A stretch of 64,000 bases of DNA. Origin: Taylorella equigenitalis ATCC 35865. GTDB lineage: Bacteria; Pseudomonadota; Gammaproteobacteria; Burkholderiales; Burkholderiaceae_B. The notes under the pieces are model-generated. The model was not told where the DNA came from. It did no database searches and saw only the letters and a program-made list of their open reading frames with translations. The stretch spans positions 620,001 through 684,000 of the forward strand of contig NC_018108.1 of assembly GCF_000276685.1 (NCBI RefSeq), given 5' to 3'. This document shows positions 30,632 through 42,950 of this stretch, piece after piece (position 1 is the stretch's first letter; the number at the start of each line of letters is the position of its first letter). Both the position numbers and the translations under genes were made by a program.

Positions 30632-33223
30632 TTAGACTTCAACTGTGTTAGCTATGTCAGCAAATTCTTTGATTTGGTCAAAATTCATATATTGATATAC
30701 CGAACTACCGTTTTCATTAATTACATTTATATCACGGTGATATTCCTCAAGAGTTGGTATATGTCCAAGTTTTGAACAAATAGCAGCTAATTCAGCGGAA
30801 CCTAAAAATACATTTGAGTTTTTGCCTAGTCTATGTGGGAAATTGCGTGTACTTGTAGACATCACTGTAGCTCCCTCATGAACTTGAGCTTGATTGCCCA
30901 TACATAATGAGCAACCTGGTAGTTCGGTACGTGCACCTGCAACACCAAACACTCCATAATGTCCTTCAGCTGTAAGTTGTTGCTCATCCATCTTAGTTGG
31001 AGGTGCTACCCACAAACGAACTGGGATATCTCTTTTACCTTCAAGAAGTCTTGAAGCAGCTCTAAAGTGACCTATATTAGTCATACAGCTACCAATAAAT
31101 ACCTCATCAATTTCTGTGCCAGCTACATCAGACAATTTTTTAATGTCATCAGGGTCATTAGGGCAAGCAACAAGTGGCTCAGTAATTTCATCCATGTTGA
31201 TTTCTATTACTTCTGCATATTCCGCATCACTATCAGCTTTAAGCAATTCTGGATTTGCAAGCCAATCTTCCATAGCACGGATACGTCGTTTAATGGTTTC
31301 AGCGTCTTTATAGCCATTAGCAATCATAACCTTAAGCAAGGTGATGTTGCTTTTTAGATATTCAATAATTGGCTCTTTATTAAGTGCAACAGTACATCCA
31401 GCAGCAGAACGCTCAGCTGAAGCATCGGTAAGTTCGAATGCTTGTTCAACTTTAAGATCAGGTAGTCCTTCAATTTCTAAAATACGGCCTGAAAATACAT
31501 TTTTCTTACCTTTTTTAGCTACTGTTAAAAGCCCACGTTGAATAGCTACATAAGGGATAGCATTTACTAAATCACGTAAAGTAATGCCAGGTTGCATTTT
31601 TCCAGTAAATCTAACTAATACAGACTCAGGCATATCTAATGGCATAGTTCCAGTAGCAGCTGCAAACGCAACAAGACCAGAACCCGCAGGGAAACTGATA
31701 CCTATTGGAAAACGGGTATGAGAGTCACCTCCTGTACCAACAGTGTCTGGCAATATCATTCTATTGAGCCATGAATGGATAACACCATCTCCAACTCTTA
31801 AAGCAATACCACCACGATCGCTCATAAAGTTTGGTAATTCATGATGAGTTTTTACATCAATAGGTTTAGGATATGGAGCAGTATGGCAGAAAGACTGCAT
31901 TACTAAATCAGCTGCAAATGATAAACAGGCTAAATCTTTTAATTCGTCTCTAGTCATAGGACCAGTTGTATCCTGGCTACCAACAGAAGTCATTTTAGGT
32001 TCGCAATAAGTTCCTGGTCTAATGCCTTGACCTTCTGGTAAACCACATGCACGGCCAAGCATTTTTTGAGCTAATGTAAATCCTGCATTACTAGGTGCAG
32101 GCTCAGCTGGTTTACGGAACACTTCGGAAGGACCTAATCCTAATGCTTCTCTAGCTTTTGCGGTCAATGCACGACCAATAATTAAATTAATACGTCCACC
32201 AGCACGAACTTCATCAAATAAAACATCAGATTTAACTTCAAAGTCTGCTATGACTTCTCCGTTTTTAATAGCTTTTCCTTCGTAAGGACGGAGTTCAATT
32301 TCGTCACCCATCTCCATCTTAGAAACATCAAGTTCTATTGGCAATGCTCCCGCATCTTCCATGGTGTTATAGAAAATAGGGGCGATTTTTCCTCCTAAAC
32401 AAACACCTCCATATCTTTTATTTGGGATAAACGGGATATCTTTGCCTGTAAACCAAAGTACTGAGTTAGTTGCAGATTTACGTGAAGATCCAGTACCCAC
32501 AACATCACCTACGTAAGCTACAAGATTACCTTTTTCCTTAAGTGACTCAATAAACGCTACAGGACCTCTTTTACCAGGTTCCTCTGGTTGGAATTCCGCA
32601 CCTTCACGGGCATTTTTAAGCATGGCTAGTGCATGTAAGGGGATATCTGGTCTAGTAGTTGCATCGGGAGCAGGGGATAGGTCGTCAGTGTTTGTTTCGC
32701 CTGGAACTTTAAAAACAGTAATTTTGAAAGATTCTGGAAGGGCATCTCTAGATGTAAACCATTCAGCTTCAGCCCAACTATTTATAACTTCTTCTGCGTA
32801 TTTATTACCCGACTTTCTTAATTCATCTATCTTGCTAAAAGAGTCAAATACAAGAAGGGTTTTCTTAAGAGCTTCAGATGCTTTAGAGGCTAATTTTTCA
32901 TCAGATAAAGCTTTAACAAGTGGGTCTATATTATATCCACCAAGCATAGTACCCAATAATTCAATGGCTAACTCAGGGGAGATTAAATCAAGTTTTTCCT
33001 CACCAAAAGCTACACGAGAAAGAAATTCAGCTTTGACTTTAGCAGCATCATCCACGCCTGCAGGAATTCTATTTTTAAATAAATTTAACAAGTAGTCTTC
33101 TTCACCAGCAGGAGGATTTTTTAATAATTCAATTAGTTCTTTAGTTTGAGAAGCACTGAGAGGTAAAGCAGGAATACCAAGGGCGGCACGCTCTGCTTCA
33201 TGTGTGCGATATGTTTCAAGCAT
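30632..33223 (-). CDS. acnB: Aconitate hydratase B
   Basis: Interconverts citrate and isocitrate in the TCA cycle; some AcnBs also bind mRNA when the cluster is lost. From ATG 33223 it has 863 residues and begins [16 protein letters not shown], the typical AcnB N-terminus. An ATG at 33235 adds four residues, but GGGA upstream fits the 33223 start better. 4Fe-4S ligands are seen in [10 protein letters not shown] and [10 protein letters not shown]. Swivel domain 4 precedes the catalytic domains as usual in AcnB. It is divergent from the hypothetical pair at 33394. Confidence 0.96.
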   Translation of the reverse strand: MLETYRTHEAERAALGIPALPLSASQTKELIELLKNPPAGEEDYLLNLFKNRIPAGVDDAAKVKAEFLSRVAFGEEKLDLISPELAIELLGTMLGGYNIDPLVKALSDEKLASKASEALKKTLLVFDSFSKIDELRKSGNKYAEEVINSWAEAEWFTSRDALPESFKITVFKVPGETNTDDLSPAPDATTRPDIPLHALAMLKNAREGAEFQPEEPGKRGPVAFIESLKEKGNLVAYVGDVVGTGSSRKSATNSVLWFTGKDIPFIPNKRYGGVCLGGKIAPIFYNTMEDAGALPIELDVSKMEMGDEIELRPYEGKAIKNGEVIADFEVKSDVLFDEVRAGGRINLIIGRALTAKAREALGLGPSEVFRKPAEPAPSNAGFTLAQKMLGRACGLPEGQGIRPGTYCEPKMTSVGSQDTTGPMTRDELKDLACLSFAADLVMQSFCHTAPYPKPIDVKTHHELPNFMSDRGGIALRVGDGVIHSWLNRMILPDTVGTGGDSHTRFPIGISFPAGSGLVAFAAATGTMPLDMPESVLVRFTGKMQPGITLRDLVNAIPYVAIQRGLLTVAKKGKKNVFSGRILEIEGLPDLKVEQAFELTDASAERSAAGCTVALNKEPIIEYLKSNITLLKVMIANGYKDAETIKRRIRAMEDWLANPELLKADSDAEYAEVIEINMDEITEPLVACPNDPDDIKKLSDVAGTEIDEVFIGSCMTNIGHFRAASRLLEGKRDIPVRLWVAPPTKMDEQQLTAEGHYGVFGVAGARTELPGCSLCMGNQAQVHEGATVMSTSTRNFPHRLGKNSNVFLGSAELAAICSKLGHIPTLEEYHRDINVINENGSSVYQYMNFDQIKEFADIANTVEV

Positions 33224-33258
33224 TTGAAATCCCATAATTTGATTTTAAGTAACTTCTT

Positions 33259-33264
33259 ATTATA
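33259..33264 (-). promoter_or_regulatory. Candidate -10 box for acnB
   Basis: TATAAT on the minus strand, about 36 bases before the acnB start. A weak -35-like TAAATA lies 17 bases further upstream. Confidence 0.35.
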
Positions 33265-33393
33265 AATTGTTATGATTGAATTATTTAAATAACAAAAATA
33301 TAAAATTGTTTTTAAAAACTCTCTTTTTTAATTTAATAGTAATAAAACGCAATTAAAGTAAGAAGCTTATAAATTTCTCATTTGGATTCAACC

Positions 33394-34635
33394 ATGAACG
33401 ATCAAACTAATCCTCCTAAAAACAATCAGCCTTCACAAAATAATGTGAATGCTAATATTCTAAATCAAAATGTTTCTAACAAAACTAATGCTAAATTCAT
33501 TCCAAATCAACAACACCCAAATCAAGCTCCTAAACAAAATAATACACTTAACAATCAAAATCTTGGTACAAACAATCCACAACCACCTAAAAAGAAAAAC
33601 TCTATTCTATTAATGATTGTTGCTTTTCTTGTTGCATTTGCTGTTGTTTATTTCTTTGGGTTCGCAAAAAAAGATAAACAAACTACTCAAGAACAAAAAC
33701 AAACTACAACTACAGTTCAACCTAAAGGTGATAACACAACAACCACAACTACTACAACAGACCAAAAAGTAGAACCTAAAGAAGAAAAAGGTGGTTTGGG
33801 ATCTTTGTTTGGTGGTTCTAGTTCTGATGAAACGTATAAAAATATTCAAGAGTTCGTTGCTAAAAATTATAAAGAAGGCGAATTAACTTGGGAATCTAAA
33901 ACTAATCTTGAAGGTTCAGGCGTAAGATTAAACAATGTAGTTTTCAAAAGCCCAGGTGAAGCTAAGCCATTTAAGTTTGAAAACATAGACGTCTTAGAAT
34001 TTAAGCCTATTGAAGGCGGATACAATTACGAAATCAAAGGTAAAAACGTGACAATTGATGGTAAGCACCCATTTATGTTTGATGATGAAAGTCAAAAGCA
34101 ACTTGCGGCTGCTGGTATCACATCATTAGAGCCTCTTGAATTCTATCAAAAAGTCGAAAGAGATATATCTGCAGACGAAGCTGTAGCAAAAGGTGATATC
34201 GTACAACCTGGCTTATTTACAATTAAATCTTCAGGTAAAGTTGGTAATATCAATTCTTTCTATAAAGCATTGGCAGAAGATCCTACTGTTGCAGAGGATA
34301 CAAATCGCATGATTGCACTTTTGACTCCTATGAGTGTTCATGATTTAGATATTGAATTTGAAGATAAAGGTTTAATTAAAGCGGTTGGTGTTCCAGTTCA
34401 AGGCTTTGATATAAATACTTGCGTTCAATCATTAGCTATGTTTAAAGTAAACTTAGATAGTAATCAATTATGTGAACCAATCTCTAATTTACTTTCTGGC
34501 AAAAGCCAAGATTTAAAAATTAAAATAAAACCATCTTCTCCATATCAAGTGTCTAAACTTATGTCAGTTTTTGCTTCACCAAACCCTGACTTTAAAGCTA
34601 TCTTTAATGAAATGGGATTAAGCATCACTAACTAA
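33394..34635 (+). CDS. Membrane-anchored protein of unknown function (paralogue 1)
   Basis: 413 residues from ATG 33394 (a TTG at 33382 is in frame). Layout: about 65 residues of Asn/Gln/Pro-rich disordered sequence, one membrane helix (SILLMIVAFLVAFAVVYFFGF, shown to its first 21 positions' core at about residues 69-90), a Thr/Gln/Lys-rich linker with a run of threonines, then an extracytoplasmic domain of about 280 residues. The tail motif LCEPISNLL..KSQDLKIKI..SSPYQVSKL recurs in the next gene. No known family is recognised with confidence; the fold may resemble DUF945/AsmA-like periplasmic proteins (weak). Confidence 0.7.
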   Translation: MNDQTNPPKNNQPSQNNVNANILNQNVSNKTNAKFIPNQQHPNQAPKQNNTLNNQNLGTNNPQPPKKKNSILLMIVAFLVAFAVVYFFGFAKKDKQTTQEQKQTTTTVQPKGDNTTTTTTTTDQKVEPKEEKGGLGSLFGGSSSDETYKNIQEFVAKNYKEGELTWESKTNLEGSGVRLNNVVFKSPGEAKPFKFENIDVLEFKPIEGGYNYEIKGKNVTIDGKHPFMFDDESQKQLAAAGITSLEPLEFYQKVERDISADEAVAKGDIVQPGLFTIKSSGKVGNINSFYKALAEDPTVAEDTNRMIALLTPMSVHDLDIEFEDKGLIKAVGVPVQGFDINTCVQSLAMFKVNLDSNQLCEPISNLLSGKSQDLKIKIKPSSPYQVSKLMSVFASPNPDFKAIFNEMGLSITN

Positions 34636-34636
34636 T

Positions 34637-35620
34637 ATGAAAGTTAAAAAGTCAGTATTAATTTACGGAATCATTGCCATCCTACTACTTTTAGTGGTAG
34701 GGTGGTTTGGGGCTAACTACTGGCTTAGTTATAAAGTTAACTCCCAGGCTAAGGAACTTGTTAAATCTGTAGGCTGGGAGGACAAAATTAAATGGAAGTC
34801 AATTGATGCATCATTTAGTAAAACTGCCACAGTTAAGAAGTTAGTAATTAACTTTCCAGAGGTATTGCCTCAACCACTATATATAGAAAAAATATCCCTA
34901 AAGAATTTTAATAGAGTAAGACGAACATTTGAATTTGATATTCTTGCAGAGGATATAACCGACTCAAATGGAAAATCTTATTTTTATGTTTTAAAGAATC
35001 TATATCAGGAACTTAAACCTTTTGTACTAAGGGATATTCCTGCGATGGATGCGAAACTTCATGTAGAAAATAGTTATATCGAAGATCTACTTTCAATTCA
35101 GTTAGATATAGAACAACAAGGTGGACTTAATTTTGACTTTAACACCACCATAAAAAATGTAAATCCATTTTTGGACCAAGTTGATAAGCAAGTTTCGCCT
35201 AAATCAAATGATAAAGAAAAACCCATTTCTGATGCTGAGCTTCAAATCCTATTAGGATCACAGCTAGCTCTAATTCAAATTGTTAATAGTGAGATTTATA
35301 TTGAAGATGCTGGACTTATAAAGGGCAATAGAAATCATGCTAGAAACTATATGCATAAATTACATTGCCCAAATATATTGAATAGTTTTGAATATAAAAA
35401 CCCAGAAGAGCTATGCGAACCCGTTCATAATTTTTTATTGGCACGAGAAAAAGATGTTAACTTCTCAATATCACCTGGGGGAGGTTATAACATAACTAAA
35501 CTTGCAGAATATTATCCATTTAATAAATTAAATGGTCATAGTGCTGGTCAGTTACTACGAGCTTTACAATTCAAAATAAGCAACACAACAGAAATTTTCA
35601 ACAAATACATTGTTAGATGA
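34637..35620 (+). CDS. Membrane-anchored protein of unknown function (paralogue 2)
   Basis: 327 residues. A short cytoplasmic start is followed by one membrane helix ([21 protein letters not shown], residues about 9-29, first 20 shown) and a periplasmic domain. Segments [11 protein letters not shown] and [20 protein letters not shown] align with IEFEDKGLIKA and LCEPISNLLSGKSQDLKIKI of the preceding gene, so the two are diverged paralogues. It starts 1 bp after the stop of paralogue 1 and overlaps the trpS start (ATGA), so all three are likely one operon. Function unknown. Confidence 0.7.
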   Translation: MKVKKSVLIYGIIAILLLLVVGWFGANYWLSYKVNSQAKELVKSVGWEDKIKWKSIDASFSKTATVKKLVINFPEVLPQPLYIEKISLKNFNRVRRTFEFDILAEDITDSNGKSYFYVLKNLYQELKPFVLRDIPAMDAKLHVENSYIEDLLSIQLDIEQQGGLNFDFNTTIKNVNPFLDQVDKQVSPKSNDKEKPISDAELQILLGSQLALIQIVNSEIYIEDAGLIKGNRNHARNYMHKLHCPNILNSFEYKNPEELCEPVHNFLLAREKDVNFSISPGGGYNITKLAEYYPFNKLNGHSAGQLLRALQFKISNTTEIFNKYIVR

Positions 35621-36969
35621 ATAAAAATAAAAAAAGAGTACTTACTGGAATTACAACAACAGGAACTCCACACTTAGGTAATTATGCTGGTGCCCTAAGA
35701 CCAGCTATAGAAGCTAGTAAAAATCCTGAAATCGAAGCTTTTTATTTTTTAGCAGACTATCACGCCTTAATTAAATGTGATGATCCAAAAAGAGTTTCTA
35801 AATCTAGACTTGAGATAGCTGCTACTTGGTTGGCTGCTGGTTTAGACCCAGAAACTACTATATTTTACAGACAGTCTGACGTGCCGTTTACAACGGAATT
35901 GTCGTGGATTCTGACCTGTATGACACCTAAGGGGCTCATGAATAGGGCTCATGCATATAAAGCAATCTATGATCAAAATGTTGAGCGTGAATTGGATGTG
36001 GATGAGGGTGTAAGCATGGGGCTTTACTCCTACCCAATCCTAATGGCTGCAGATATTTTGCTTTTTAATGCACATGAAGTTCCTGTTGGCAAAGACCAAG
36101 TTCAACATCTTGAAATGACTAGATTCATAGCACAAAGATTCAATCATCATTACGCTAAGGATGAGGATATTTTTGTTTTACCTGAAGCTAAGATTGATGA
36201 GGAAGTTGCTACATTGCCAGGGTTAGATGGCAGAAAAATGTCTAAAAGTTATAACAACACAATCCCTCTTTTTGAAGGTGGGTCTAAACAACTACTCGCA
36301 ACCATTAAGCAAATTCAAACCGATTCTAAGCTACCAGGTGAACCTAAAGATCCTGATACATCTCATCTGTTTATGATCTATAAGGCATTTGCAAGCTTAG
36401 AACAAACATATTCCTTTAAAAAGTTACTTCAAGATGGCTTGTCCTGGGGAGAAGCTAAAGAGCAACTATACCAATTGCTTGACGGCTTATTATCACCCAT
36501 GAGGGATCGGTATGAAGCATTGATTTCTAAACCTGATGATTTAGAAGATATTCTAAAAATGGGGGCACAAAAAGCTATAGATTATGCTCGACCACTTTTA
36601 GATAAGGTTAGGGAGGCGGTTGGATTGTCCTCCTTTGGTTCAGTGTGTAAAACAGAATCGGATAAATCAAAGAAAAAAAATAAGAAATCATCAAAATTTT
36701 TAAGTTTTAAAGATCAGGATAATTCATTTAAATGGAAGTTAATCTCTGCAGATGGGATGGAGCTTCTAGTTTCTAAACCGTTTTCAGATCCAAAATCTGC
36801 AGCTATGTCTTCCAAAAATTTACTACAAGCTGAAAGTTTAGAGGTTGCCGATTCTGTCTTGAGTGTTGAGGGAGAGGGCATTGCCACTATAAACAAGGAG
36901 CTAAATTTTTCTTCAGAACAGGTGTTGGAGTCAATTCAAAGGGCACTTGATCAAATCAAAAATAAATGA
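35617..36969 (+). CDS. trpS: Tryptophanyl-tRNA synthetase with C-terminal extension
   Basis: Charges tRNA-Trp. It has 450 residues; the core of about 330 residues is standard, with the class I motif [12 protein letters not shown] near residues 15-26 and [10 protein letters not shown] near residue 207. After the core (ends about [16 protein letters not shown]) comes a Lys/Ser linker and an extra domain of about 80 residues ([19 protein letters not shown]...DPKSAA) that resembles the small DUF1508/YegP fold. The ATG overlaps the preceding stop as ATGA. Confidence 0.93.
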   Translation: MNKNKKRVLTGITTTGTPHLGNYAGALRPAIEASKNPEIEAFYFLADYHALIKCDDPKRVSKSRLEIAATWLAAGLDPETTIFYRQSDVPFTTELSWILTCMTPKGLMNRAHAYKAIYDQNVERELDVDEGVSMGLYSYPILMAADILLFNAHEVPVGKDQVQHLEMTRFIAQRFNHHYAKDEDIFVLPEAKIDEEVATLPGLDGRKMSKSYNNTIPLFEGGSKQLLATIKQIQTDSKLPGEPKDPDTSHLFMIYKAFASLEQTYSFKKLLQDGLSWGEAKEQLYQLLDGLLSPMRDRYEALISKPDDLEDILKMGAQKAIDYARPLLDKVREAVGLSSFGSVCKTESDKSKKKNKKSSKFLSFKDQDNSFKWKLISADGMELLVSKPFSDPKSAAMSSKNLLQAESLEVADSVLSVEGEGIATINKELNFSSEQVLESIQRALDQIKNK

Positions 36970-37562
36970 TCAGAAATCACACATTCAAAAACGTTTGGGT
37001 TGGTCCTAATAAGGAAGAACTCGTTATTATTAGTGAAGAAGAGTTTCCTGTAAAAATTTCATTGGCATACGCAACTAAGGAAAATATAACAGGGTCTGAG
37101 ATTTATAAAAATCCAATCTGTGCTCTTCATCCAGAAGCTGCACAAAAGCTCATGAATGCGGCTTTGCATGCCCAGTCTGCGGGTTATATGTTAATAATTT
37201 TTGATGCTTATAGGCCTTACGAAGCTCAAGAGAGACTTTGGGCTTTTCTGCCTGATGATAAATATATTTCGAATCCGTACACAACTGGGTCTAATCACAC
37301 ACGTGGGATTGCTGTTGATTTAGGGCTGCTTGATTCCAATGGTTGTGAAATTGCAATGGGAACTGGTTTTGATGAAATGACCGACCTATCACACATGGAT
37401 AGTCCAGATTTACCCACAGAATTTAAAAAGAATAGATTGTTGCTTATGGGTATTATGCTTCATGCAGGTTTTAAAGAAATAAAATACGAGTGGTGGCATT
37501 TTCAGTTACCGAATTCAAATATATATCCTTTTATTAAATCGGATTTAATAGGTGTAAACTAG
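36966..37562 (+). CDS. ddpX: D-alanyl-D-alanine dipeptidase (VanX/DdpX-like, M15D)
   Basis: 198-residue zinc dipeptidase. The metal motif SxHxxGxAxD is present as [10 protein letters not shown], and the catalytic Glu/His ligand motif as YEWWHFQ. The active-site arginine region [10 protein letters not shown] is also intact. Relatives cleave D-Ala-D-Ala for recycling or, in vancomycin resistance clusters, to clear the target. No signal peptide is visible, so it is cytoplasmic. It overlaps trpS (ATGA) and precedes the PAP2 gene. With no vanA/vanH-type partners here, recycling is more likely than resistance. Confidence 0.85.
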   Translation: MIRNHTFKNVWVGPNKEELVIISEEEFPVKISLAYATKENITGSEIYKNPICALHPEAAQKLMNAALHAQSAGYMLIIFDAYRPYEAQERLWAFLPDDKYISNPYTTGSNHTRGIAVDLGLLDSNGCEIAMGTGFDEMTDLSHMDSPDLPTEFKKNRLLLMGIMLHAGFKEIKYEWWHFQLPNSNIYPFIKSDLIGVN

Positions 37563-37589
37563 ATTGAAAAACACATTGAGACTTATTGG

Positions 37590-38117
37590 ATGAAATTCCC
37601 ACTTCCAGAAACTAGTGCATTGGAATTGCGATTCTTTTTTTGGTTGCTTTCGCTAAATCAGATTAAGTACGTTACTAAAACTAGCAGGCTTATTTCTAAG
37701 CTGGGAGATGGTCAGTTTTATGTAATTTCTGGTGTTTTATTTTTAATCTTGGGTGGTGACCATGGGGTACAGATGTTTTTGATTGGATGTATTGCATATT
37801 CAATTGAGTTACCTCTTTACTGGTTTATTAAAAATAGCATTAAGCGAGACAGACCTTTTAGAACGTACGAACACGTATCTGCTGTGGTTATTCCTAAAGA
37901 TACTTTTAGCTTTCCATCAGGACACACTGCAGCTGCATTTGTATTTGCAACTATGGTTAGCATATATTTCCCTCCGTTTACATTGCCAGTGTATACATTG
38001 GCTTGTCTAATAGGATTATCAAGGGTTTTGTTGGGCGTTCACTATCCAACAGATATTGTTGCAGGTGCATTGCTTGGTAAATTGTCGGCATGGATTGCAC
38101 TGGTGGTGGCACAATGA
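37590..38117 (+). CDS. PAP2-family membrane phosphatase
   Basis: 175-residue integral membrane lipid-phosphatase fold. The three phosphatase motifs are visible: KNSIKRDRPF (KxxxxxxRP), SFPSGHTAA (PSGH) and SRVLLGVHYPTDIVAG (SRxxxxxHxxxD). Substrates in the family include undecaprenyl pyrophosphate and phosphatidylglycerophosphate; the substrate here is unknown. Its stop overlaps the glycosyltransferase ATG, and the neighbours suggest an envelope role. Confidence 0.85.
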   Translation: MKFPLPETSALELRFFFWLLSLNQIKYVTKTSRLISKLGDGQFYVISGVLFLILGGDHGVQMFLIGCIAYSIELPLYWFIKNSIKRDRPFRTYEHVSAVVIPKDTFSFPSGHTAAAFVFATMVSIYFPPFTLPVYTLACLIGLSRVLLGVHYPTDIVAGALLGKLSAWIALVVAQ

Positions 38118-39154
38118 AAATTCTATATGGCGTTCAGGCCACGGGTAATGGTCATATAACTAGGGCTCGTCAGATGCTGCCTTATTTAATTGATCAAGGC
38201 TTTGAGGTGGATTTTATTTTTAGTGGTCGACCTAAAGATGCTTATTTCGATATGGCTCAGTTTGGGGACTTTATTACTAGACACGGATTTACCTTTGAAT
38301 ATAAAGGCGATAAGGTTTCTATAACAAATACTGTACTTAAATCCAGACCTATTGAATTTATTAGGGATTACATATCTCTAGCTCGACACTTAGATAAGTA
38401 CGAGTTTGTGCTTAATGATTTTGAACCCATATCGGCATGGGCAGCTCGACGTGCAGGTGTTCCATCGGTGGGTTTATCTCATCAGTATGCATTGTCATAC
38501 CCTATAGCAGATTATGATTTTCCAATAGGATTTAGGGCAGGCTTAAAATTTTTTGCACCTGCAAAGCATAGGCTGGGGGTTCATTGGGATAGTTTTGGTT
38601 ATCCGATATTGCCACCCTTAATTAGTTTGCATTCCGATATAGAAACAAAAAATGATGGGTTTACTTTAGTTTATTTGCCTATAGATTCATTGGAAAAGCT
38701 GATAGATGTTTTTGTTCAAATTCCTGAGCAAAAATTTGTTTTGTACACAAAAATAAATCAACCCTACACAAAGGCAAATATAGAAATTAAACCGCTTAGT
38801 CGTGAAACATTTCCAATTGATTTTGCTCACTGTGATGGTGTAATTTCAAATTCTGGCTTTGGTTTATGTAGTGAGGCAATGGTCCTGGGTAAAAATATCC
38901 TAACGATACCTTTAAAATCACATACAGAACAACAGTCGAATGCAGCAGTTTTAAAATTATTGAATCGAGCTACCGTAGTACATAGTTTAGAAGCTGAAGT
39001 AATTCGTTCATGGATTGCCAAACCCGATCCGCCAAAGGCCGTTTTTCCTAACGTCGCACTTGAAGTATCTAGATGGCTTAAGAAGGGCGATTTCTCTACT
39101 ACTCAAAAGCTCTCTGATGATCTTTGGGCCCAAACCTATAATGTTAAAATCTAA
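38114..39154 (+). CDS. Glycosyltransferase (MJ1255/VC2487-type family)
   Basis: 346 residues from ATG 38114, chosen over ATG 38090 because GGTGG lies just upstream and the ATG overlaps the PAP2 stop (ATGA). N-terminal MKILYGVQATGNGHITRARQ and the C-terminal donor-site pattern (DGVISNSGFGLCSEAMVLGK, then HTEQQSNAA) are those of a GT-B glycosyltransferase in the TIGR00661-like group. The sugar and acceptor are unknown. Confidence 0.8.
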   Translation: MKILYGVQATGNGHITRARQMLPYLIDQGFEVDFIFSGRPKDAYFDMAQFGDFITRHGFTFEYKGDKVSITNTVLKSRPIEFIRDYISLARHLDKYEFVLNDFEPISAWAARRAGVPSVGLSHQYALSYPIADYDFPIGFRAGLKFFAPAKHRLGVHWDSFGYPILPPLISLHSDIETKNDGFTLVYLPIDSLEKLIDVFVQIPEQKFVLYTKINQPYTKANIEIKPLSRETFPIDFAHCDGVISNSGFGLCSEAMVLGKNILTIPLKSHTEQQSNAAVLKLLNRATVVHSLEAEVIRSWIAKPDPPKAVFPNVALEVSRWLKKGDFSTTQKLSDDLWAQTYNVKI

Positions 39155-39181
39155 GCCCATTTGAAAATCCAAAAAGGATAA

Positions 39182-41059
<1,878 letters not shown>

Positions 41060-41137
41060 GTTGGGTGCCCATCACAGATACAATCTATGAATCCATCTGT
41101 GCCATTAGCATTTAACGATAAATTGCACGCATACTTA

Positions 41138-41165
41138 TAAAAAAAGCCCCAAAATAATGGGGCTT
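41138..41165 (-). terminator. Terminator of tRNA(CAT)/rho transcript
   Basis: 7-bp stem AAGCCCC / GGGGCTT with an 8-base loop, followed on the minus strand by seven T residues. It lies just downstream of the tRNA 3' end. Confidence 0.82.
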
Positions 41166-41171
41166 AATATA

Positions 41172-41248
41172 TGGTCCTCCCGGCTGGACTTGAACCAGCG
41201 ACCAAAGGATTATGAGTCCTCTGCTCTAACCAACTGAGCTACAGGAGG
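41172..41248 (-). tRNA. tRNA with CAT anticodon (elongator Met or Ile2)
   Basis: 77-base cloverleaf on the minus strand with encoded CCA. Acceptor CCTCCTG/CGGGAGG, anticodon stem GAGGA/TCCTT with loop CTCATAA, T loop TTCAAGT, discriminator A. A C1-G72 pair excludes the initiator tRNA. Pairs C4-G69 and C5-G68, and a variable/T-arm sequence like that of E. coli tRNA-Ile2 (GGTCGCTGGTTCAAGTCC), favour the TilS substrate tRNA-Ile(CAU), but elongator Met is not excluded. Confidence 0.9.
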
Positions 41249-41303
41249 TAAAAAAAGAAATAGATTATACAAGCATTTAATATTTTTGTAAAACTTTGAA
41301 TAA

Positions 41304-42560
41304 CTATTTTTTCATAAGCTCATAGAATTCTTCGTTGGTTTTCGTAGCACGAATTTTATCCATGATAAATTCCATAGCCTCAACTTCATCCATATCGTGT
41401 ATAAACTTACGAAGTACCCAAGTTTTTTGTAGGTCTTCAGGTCGCATTAAAAGTTCTTCACGACGTGTACCGCTCTTATTAAGATTGATTGCAGGATAAA
41501 CGCGTTTTTCTGCAAGTCTACGCTCAAGGTGTATTTCACAGTTGCCGGTTCCCTTGAATTCCTCATAGATTACCTCATCCATGCGACTTCCAGTTTCTAT
41601 CAAAGCGGTACCGATTATAGTAAGAGAGCCACCTTCTTCAATATTTCTAGCAGCACCAAAAAATCGTTTTGGTCTTTGAAGTGCATTTGCGTCCACACCG
41701 CCTGTTAGAACCTTACCTGATGAGGGAACAACAGTATTATATGCACGAGCTAAGCGGGTGATGGAATCAAGCAAAATAACAACATCTTTTTTAAGCTCAA
41801 CAAGTCTTTTGGCTTTTTCTATAACCATCTCAGCAACTTGAACATGTCGAGTCGCAGGCTCATCAAAAGTAGAGGCTACAACTTCGCCTCTAACAGTTCT
41901 CTGCATTTCAGTAACTTCCTCTGGACGCTCATCTACTAACAATACAATCAGAGTGGCTTCGGGATAGTTAGCTGTGATGGAATGAGCTATATGCTGCATC
42001 ATAACGGTTTTACCAGATTTTGGGCTGGCAACGATTAACGCCCTTTGTCCTTTTCCTATTGGTGCAAAGATATCCAAAATTCTACCTGTATAGTTTTCCT
42101 CACTGCGAATATCTCTTTCAAGTCGTAAAGGCTCATCTGGATGAAGTGGTGTTAAATTTTCAAACATAATACGGTGCTGAACTTTTTCTGGTTCAAGACC
42201 GTTAACTTTTTCAACTTTAACTAATGCGAAATAACGTTCTCCATCTTTTGGTACCCTTACTTGTCCTTCAATATGATCACCAGTGTGCAAATTAAATTTG
42301 CGCATCTGAGATGGGGAAATATAAATATCATCAGTGCTTGCTAGATAAGAGGAGTAAGGAGAACGCAGGAATCCAAAGCCATCTGGCAATACTTCAAGGA
42401 CTCCATCACCAAAAATTTGTTCACCGTTTTTAGCTCTTTTTTTCATGATTTGGAACATGAGTTCCTGCTTACGGAAACGGTTTGCGTTTTCTATTTCAAG
42501 GCCTAAGGCCATATCAAGAAGTTGAGATACGTGAAGGTTTTTTAATTCGTTAAGATGCAT
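41304..42560 (-). CDS. rho: Transcription termination factor Rho
   Basis: Hexameric RNA helicase that ends transcription at rut sites. It has 418 residues, the compact E. coli-like size with no insertion. The N-terminal Rho-N region ([18 protein letters not shown]), the cold-shock RNA-binding domain ([15 protein letters not shown] near residues 53-66), P-loop ASPKSGKT at 178-185, and [11 protein letters not shown] are visible. It follows trxA on the same strand with a long inverted repeat in the 72-bp gap. Confidence 0.97.
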   Translation of the reverse strand: MHLNELKNLHVSQLLDMALGLEIENANRFRKQELMFQIMKKRAKNGEQIFGDGVLEVLPDGFGFLRSPYSSYLASTDDIYISPSQMRKFNLHTGDHIEGQVRVPKDGERYFALVKVEKVNGLEPEKVQHRIMFENLTPLHPDEPLRLERDIRSEENYTGRILDIFAPIGKGQRALIVASPKSGKTVMMQHIAHSITANYPEATLIVLLVDERPEEVTEMQRTVRGEVVASTFDEPATRHVQVAEMVIEKAKRLVELKKDVVILLDSITRLARAYNTVVPSSGKVLTGGVDANALQRPKRFFGAARNIEEGGSLTIIGTALIETGSRMDEVIYEEFKGTGNCEIHLERRLAEKRVYPAINLNKSGTRREELLMRPEDLQKTWVLRKFIHDMDEVEAMEFIMDKIRATKTNEEFYELMKK

Positions 42561-42577
42561 TTTTGAATAAAAGGTGA

Positions 42578-42624
42578 AAGTGGCTTAAGGAGAATAACGT
42601 ATAGAATTACGAATTAAGCCACTT
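42578..42624 (-). promoter_or_regulatory. Long hairpin in trxA-rho intergenic region
   Basis: 11-bp perfect inverted repeat (AAGTGGCTTAA / TTAAGCCACTT) enclosing 25 bases. It lacks a strong T-tail on the minus strand. It could attenuate trxA read-through into rho or form part of rho autoregulation. Confidence 0.5.
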
Positions 42625-42632
42625 AGAAAAAA

Positions 42633-42950
42633 TTAAATATTTGTGTTAATAAAATTAGTTAAGTCAGATTTAGTTACGGCACCTACTTTAACTGCAGATT
42701 GATTTCCATTTTTAAATAGCATAAGAGTAGGTATGCTACGGATTCCAAATTGTGCGGCTAAATCTTGATTATCATCAACATTAACTTTTACGATTGAAAT
42801 TTTATCTGTTAATTCTGAATCTAATTCTTCAAGAATAGGTGCAACCATCTTGCAAGGACCGCACCAAGGAGCCCAAAAATCAACCAACACAGGTTTAGTT
42901 GATTCTAAAACATCAGCTTTAAAGCTATCTATATTTGCTTCTTTAATCAT
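42633..42950 (-). CDS. trxA: Thioredoxin
   Basis: 105-residue cytoplasmic disulfide reductase. The active site WCGPC has C30 and C33, with FWAPWCGPCKM before and the cis-Pro region IRSIPTL later. ATG at 42950 is preceded by a weak ribosome site. It lies upstream of rho on the same strand, an arrangement known from several proteobacteria. Confidence 0.97.
   Translation of the reverse strand: MIKEANIDSFKADVLESTKPVLVDFWAPWCGPCKMVAPILEELDSELTDKISIVKVNVDDNQDLAAQFGIRSIPTLMLFKNGNQSAVKVGAVTKSDLTNFINTNI

Noticed and set aside
31067-33095. Several open frames opposite acnB
   Set aside because: They are antisense shadows of a well-conserved gene with no ribosome site or family likeness.
36966-37562. 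Vancomycin resistance gene vanX
   Set aside because: No vanH, vanA or regulator genes nearby; a chromosomal recycling dipeptidase is simpler.
41073-41101. 7-bp inverted repeat CACAGAT/ATCTGTG after thiC
   Set aside because: Long loop and no T-tail; too weak to call a thiC terminator.
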